Of a stretch of 64,000 nt of DNA, positions 61,982 to 64,000 are shown piece after piece; the first letter of the stretch is position 1, and the number at the start of each line of letters is the position of its first letter. The notes under the pieces are model-generated. The model searched no databases, was not told the origin of the DNA, and saw only the letters and a program-made list of their open reading frames with translations. Made by a program: the position numbers and the translations under genes. Origin of the DNA: Cellulomonas sp. JZ18. Lineage in GTDB: Bacteria > Actinomycetota > Actinomycetes > Actinomycetales > Cellulomonadaceae. Location: positions 744,001 through 808,000 of the forward strand of contig NZ_CP045245.1 in assembly GCF_009720485.1 (NCBI RefSeq). Direction: 5' to 3'.

Positions 61982-62539
61982 GTGGACCTCGACGCGGTCG
62001 TCCGGCAGCGCGTGCGCGGGCTCCGGCTGGCACGGGGCTGGTCGCTCGAGGCGCTCGCGGCCCGCTGCTACATGAGCCCCTCGACGCTGAGCCGCATCGA
62101 GACCGGCCACCGCCGGATCGCGCTCGACCAGCTCGTCCCGTTGGCGCGGGCGCTCGGCACGACCATCGACCAGCTCGTCGAGCCGGTCGAGGACGAGGAC
62201 GTCGTCATCCGTCCCGAGCCCGAGCAGGTGCACGGCATGACGACGTGGCTGCTCACACGGCCGGGGGCGATCCCCGGGATGACGGTCGCGAAGCTGCGCG
62301 TCACGCCGCGGCGGCCGGTGCGCGAGCTGCGGGTCCACCCCGGGCGGGAGTGGTTCACGGTGCTGTCCGGCACGGTGCGGCTGCGGCTGGGCGAGCGTGT
62401 GATCCACGTGGGTCCGGGGCAGGCGGCCGGCTTCTCGACGATGGTGCCGCACGCCATCGAGGCGGCGGACGGCCCCGTCGAGCTGCTGAGCATCTTCGAC
62501 CGCGACGGCGAGCGCGCCCACCTGCGGGCCGACGCCTGA
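61970..62539 (+). CDS. XRE family regulator with C-terminal cupin
   Basis: 189 residues. HTH: VRQRVRGLRLARGWSLEALAARCYMSPSTLSRIETGHRRIALDQLVPLARALGTTIDQLV. Cupin: TPRRPVRELRVHPGREWFTVLSGTVRLRLGERVIHVGPGQAAGFSTMVPHAIEAADGPVELLSIFD. The typical transcription factor with ligand-binding cupin. Leaderless ATG seven bases after TAGGGT. Divergent from the methyltransferase/reductase pair, with a palindrome on its own start codon, so it likely represses itself and perhaps the pair. Confidence 0.93.
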   Translation: MTQDVDLDAVVRQRVRGLRLARGWSLEALAARCYMSPSTLSRIETGHRRIALDQLVPLARALGTTIDQLVEPVEDEDVVIRPEPEQVHGMTTWLLTRPGAIPGMTVAKLRVTPRRPVRELRVHPGREWFTVLSGTVRLRLGERVIHVGPGQAAGFSTMVPHAIEAADGPVELLSIFDRDGERAHLRADA

Positions 62540-62570
62540 GCCGTGCTGCCCCGGCGGTGTCGCGGGGACC

Positions 62571-62638
62571 GCGCGAGGTCGGGCGCACCTGCGCCCGCGC
62601 GCACGACCCGCGACCGCGCCAGGCGTGCGACCTCGCGC
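62571..62638. terminator. Long hairpin between convergent genes
   Basis: GCGCGAGGTCG (62571-62581) pairs exactly with 62628-62638; further partial pairing inward (GCGCACCTG against CCAGGCGTG). It separates the XRE-cupin gene from the DUF4287 gene. Loop is long, so strength is unsure. Confidence 0.5.
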
Positions 62639-62663
62639 CGGTGGCGTCGGTGCCGGACGGGCG

Positions 62664-62954
62664 TCAGGACGGGCGGGTCGCCCTGCCGTCCAGCCACAGG
62701 GTGCTCGACGCGTCCGCGTGCGTGCCGCCCGAGCCGACGTGCTTCCCGGAGATCTGCGGGCCTTTGGTCAGCACGTGCCAGAACGCCATGGCGTGCCCGC
62801 GTCCGAGCCCGTACTCGTCGGCGAACCACGTCACCACCTGCCCGGCCTTGGTCCCGGGGGCGTCGAGCCCACGCTCGCGGGCGACCGCGAGCAGCTCGCG
62901 CGGGGTCAGGCCGGTGCGGTCCTCGATCGTGTCCAGGTAGGCCTGGAAGGACAT
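62664..62954 (-). CDS. DUF4287 domain protein
   Basis: 96 residues. SFQAYLDTIEDRTGLTPRELLAVARERGLDAPGTKAGQVVTWFADEYGLGRGHAMAFWHVLTKG is the DUF4287 pattern, a small helical domain. The tail is Gly/Thr-rich. Function unknown in the family; often found alone in actinobacteria. Likely monocistronic, with its promoter toward 63000. Confidence 0.9.
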   Translation of the reverse strand: MSFQAYLDTIEDRTGLTPRELLAVARERGLDAPGTKAGQVVTWFADEYGLGRGHAMAFWHVLTKGPQISGKHVGSGGTHADASSTLWLDGRATRPS

Positions 62955-63106
62955 GCGGGCTCCTCTCGTCGTGGGCGGCTCGGCGGCGCCGCCGTCGCGG
63001 GATGGACCCGGCACGAGCCCGGAACTCATCGGCTCACCGACGCCGGGCCTGCGCACGCCGTCACCCCTACGGCAGGGGTGCGGGCGGGGTGCGCGAGGAT
63101 ACGCGG

Positions 63107-64000
63107 GTGCGTGCGCTCGTGGTGGAGGAGTTCGGTGCGGTGCCCGTGGTGCGGGAGGTGCCCGACCCGGCGTGCCCGGACGACGGGGTCGTGGTGCGCG
63201 TCGCGGCCACCGGCGTCTGCCGCAGCGACTGGCACGCCTGGCAGGGGCACGACGACGGCGTGCGCCTGCCGCACGTGCCCGGGCACGAGCTCGCGGGGAC
63301 CGTCGTCGCGGTCGGCGACCGCGTCCGCGACTGGGCACCCGGCGACGTCGTCACCGTGCCGTTCGTCTGCGCGTGCGGCTCGTGCGCCACGTGCCGCGCG
63401 GGTGAGCACCAGGTGTGCCCCCACCAGACCCAGCCCGGCTTCACGCACTGGGGCTCCTTCGCGGAGCTCGTCGCGCTGGACCACGCCGACACGAACCTGG
63501 TGCGCGTCCCGGCGGGCATGACCCCCGTCGAGGCGGCCTCCCTCGGCTGCCGGTTCGCGACCGCGTACCGGGCCCTCACCGTGCACGGCAGGCTCGGCGC
63601 TGGCCAGGTCCTGGCGGTGCTCGGGTGCGGCGGGGTCGGGCTGTCGGCGGTGATGATCGGCGCCGCCCTCGGCGCACGCGTCGTGGCGGTGGACCCGTCG
63701 CCCGCCGCGCGCGCGGCGGCCCGGGCCGCGGGTGCGGACGTCGTCCTCGACCCCGCGGGCGGTGCCCCGCCGACGTGGCCGCACGGGTCGCGGCCGCCGC
63801 GGACGGCGGTGCGCACGTCGCGCTCGACGCCCTGGGCAGCCCGGCGACCGCGCAGGCCGGTGTGCTGTCGCTGCGCCGGCGCGGCCGGCACGTGCAGGTC
63901 GGCCTGCTGCTCGGCGCCGACGCGGCGACCGCCCTGCCGATGGACCGGGTCGTCGCGCACGAGCTCGAGGTGTACGGCAGCCACGGCATGGCGGCCCACG
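63107..64000 (+). CDS. Zinc-dependent alcohol dehydrogenase, frameshifted, 3' end outside window
   Basis: Medium-chain dehydrogenase: TGVCRSDWHAWQGHDDG (catalytic-zinc Cys), PHVPGHELAGTVVAVG (GHE), structural-zinc Cys cluster CACGSCATCRAGEHQVC, then LGCGGVGLSAVMIGAALGARVVAVD (NAD site). The C4 run 63765-63768 needs one more C, after which it reads PADVAARVAAAADGGAHVALDALGS on to the window end. GTG 63107 stands six bases after GAGGAT, a weak -10, so possibly leaderless. Oxidises an alcohol with NAD(P); the substrate is unknown. Confidence 0.88.
   Translation, partial: MRALVVEEFGAVPVVREVPDPACPDDGVVVRVAATGVCRSDWHAWQGHDDGVRLPHVPGHELAGTVVAVGDRVRDWAPGDVVTVPFVCACGSCATCRAGEHQVCPHQTQPGFTHWGSFAELVALDHADTNLVRVPAGMTPVEAASLGCRFATAYRALTVHGRLGAGQVLAVLGCGGVGLSAVMIGAALGARVVAVDPSPAARAAARAAGADVVLDPAGGAPPTWPHGSRPPRTAVRTSRSTPWAARRPRRPVCCRCAGAAGTCRSACCSAPTRRPPCRWTGSSRTSSRCTAATAWRPT

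Noticed and set aside
61530..62033. Separate small gene upstream of the methyltransferase
   Set aside because: Its frame holds only the His-rich start of the methyltransferase; after one missing base the rest follows in another frame, so it is one gene.
1..64000. Programmed ribosomal frameshifting as the cause of the broken genes
   Set aside because: The breaks occur in unrelated families at plain G or C runs without slippery heptamers or downstream structures, and always need the same one-base addition. Systematic base-calling loss fits better.

Overview
The window is extremely G+C-rich DNA with almost pure G/C third codon positions, GTG starts in roughly a third of the genes, many four-base start/stop overlaps and several promoters of the TANNNT-6/7 nt-ATG/GTG (leaderless) type. 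With a secreted GH62 arabinofuranosidase carrying a ricin-type CBM13, a Tat-exported six-hairpin glycosidase and a Pnkp/Hen1 RNA-repair pair, this points to a free-living actinobacterium of the Cellulomonadaceae type (Cellulomonas or a close relative). That placement is inference; there is no rRNA in the window.

Layout. 1-1.5 kb: end of a secreted TIM-barrel-like protein and a small membrane protein. 1.5-5.6 kb: the RNA-repair operon (hen1 then pnkp, minus strand). 5.6-7.6 kb: FMN-binding split barrel, GAF protein, membrane-anchored protein. 7.6-11.4 kb: a gene remnant and a PadR/ABC ATPase/FtsX permease efflux operon. 11.5-14.7 kb: mannosyltransferase-like membrane protein and Tat glycosidase; tRNA-Lys at 14.8 kb. 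16-19 kb: a TetR-controlled MFS exporter operon with a 33-residue membrane peptide, a Dabb protein and a SnoaL-like protein, followed by a GMC oxidoreductase. 21.3-24.1 kb: an accessory patch with an AbiEii-like nucleotidyltransferase toxin and its HTH partner, an IS5-type transposase fragment and a gene of unlike codon use. 24.1-27.7 kb: a five-gene MacAB-like operon. 28-32.9 kb: VWA lipoprotein, cupin, HAF-repeat protein, acyltransferase. 33-34.7 kb: GH62. 35-44.8 kb: DUF808 protein, formate/nitrite-type channel, FGGY kinase, SMP-30 lactonase, ABC-F ATPase, squalene-cyclase-like protein, ECF sigma factor with a membrane partner. 45-53.3 kb: two LuxR-type two-component systems, a membrane serine hydrolase and an ABC exporter, all minus strand. 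53.5-64 kb: small Cys-rich protein, glyoxalase-like protein, Old Yellow Enzyme, RDD protein, GNAT, stress-type small proteins, a methyltransferase/thioredoxin-reductase-like pair divergent from an XRE-cupin regulator, and the start of a zinc alcohol dehydrogenase.

The most striking property of the window as a whole is that twelve genes are each broken by one missing base in a short G or C run, and in every case restoring one G or C gives an uninterrupted family-like protein. This pattern fits systematic homopolymer errors in the source assembly better than twelve independent gene deaths; those genes are annotated here as single CDS with the break position given.

The best candidates for new biology are the operators that sit on top of leaderless start codons (XRE-cupin at 61.97 kb, HTH antitoxin at 23.15 kb), the accessory patch at 21.3-24.1 kb, a pair of look-alike intergenic palindromes 30 kb apart, a shrunken second copy of a two-helix membrane protein, and small unrecognised proteins (33-residue membrane peptide, 76-residue Cys-rich protein). 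No CRISPR array, prophage, complete insertion sequence or biosynthetic megacluster is visible.
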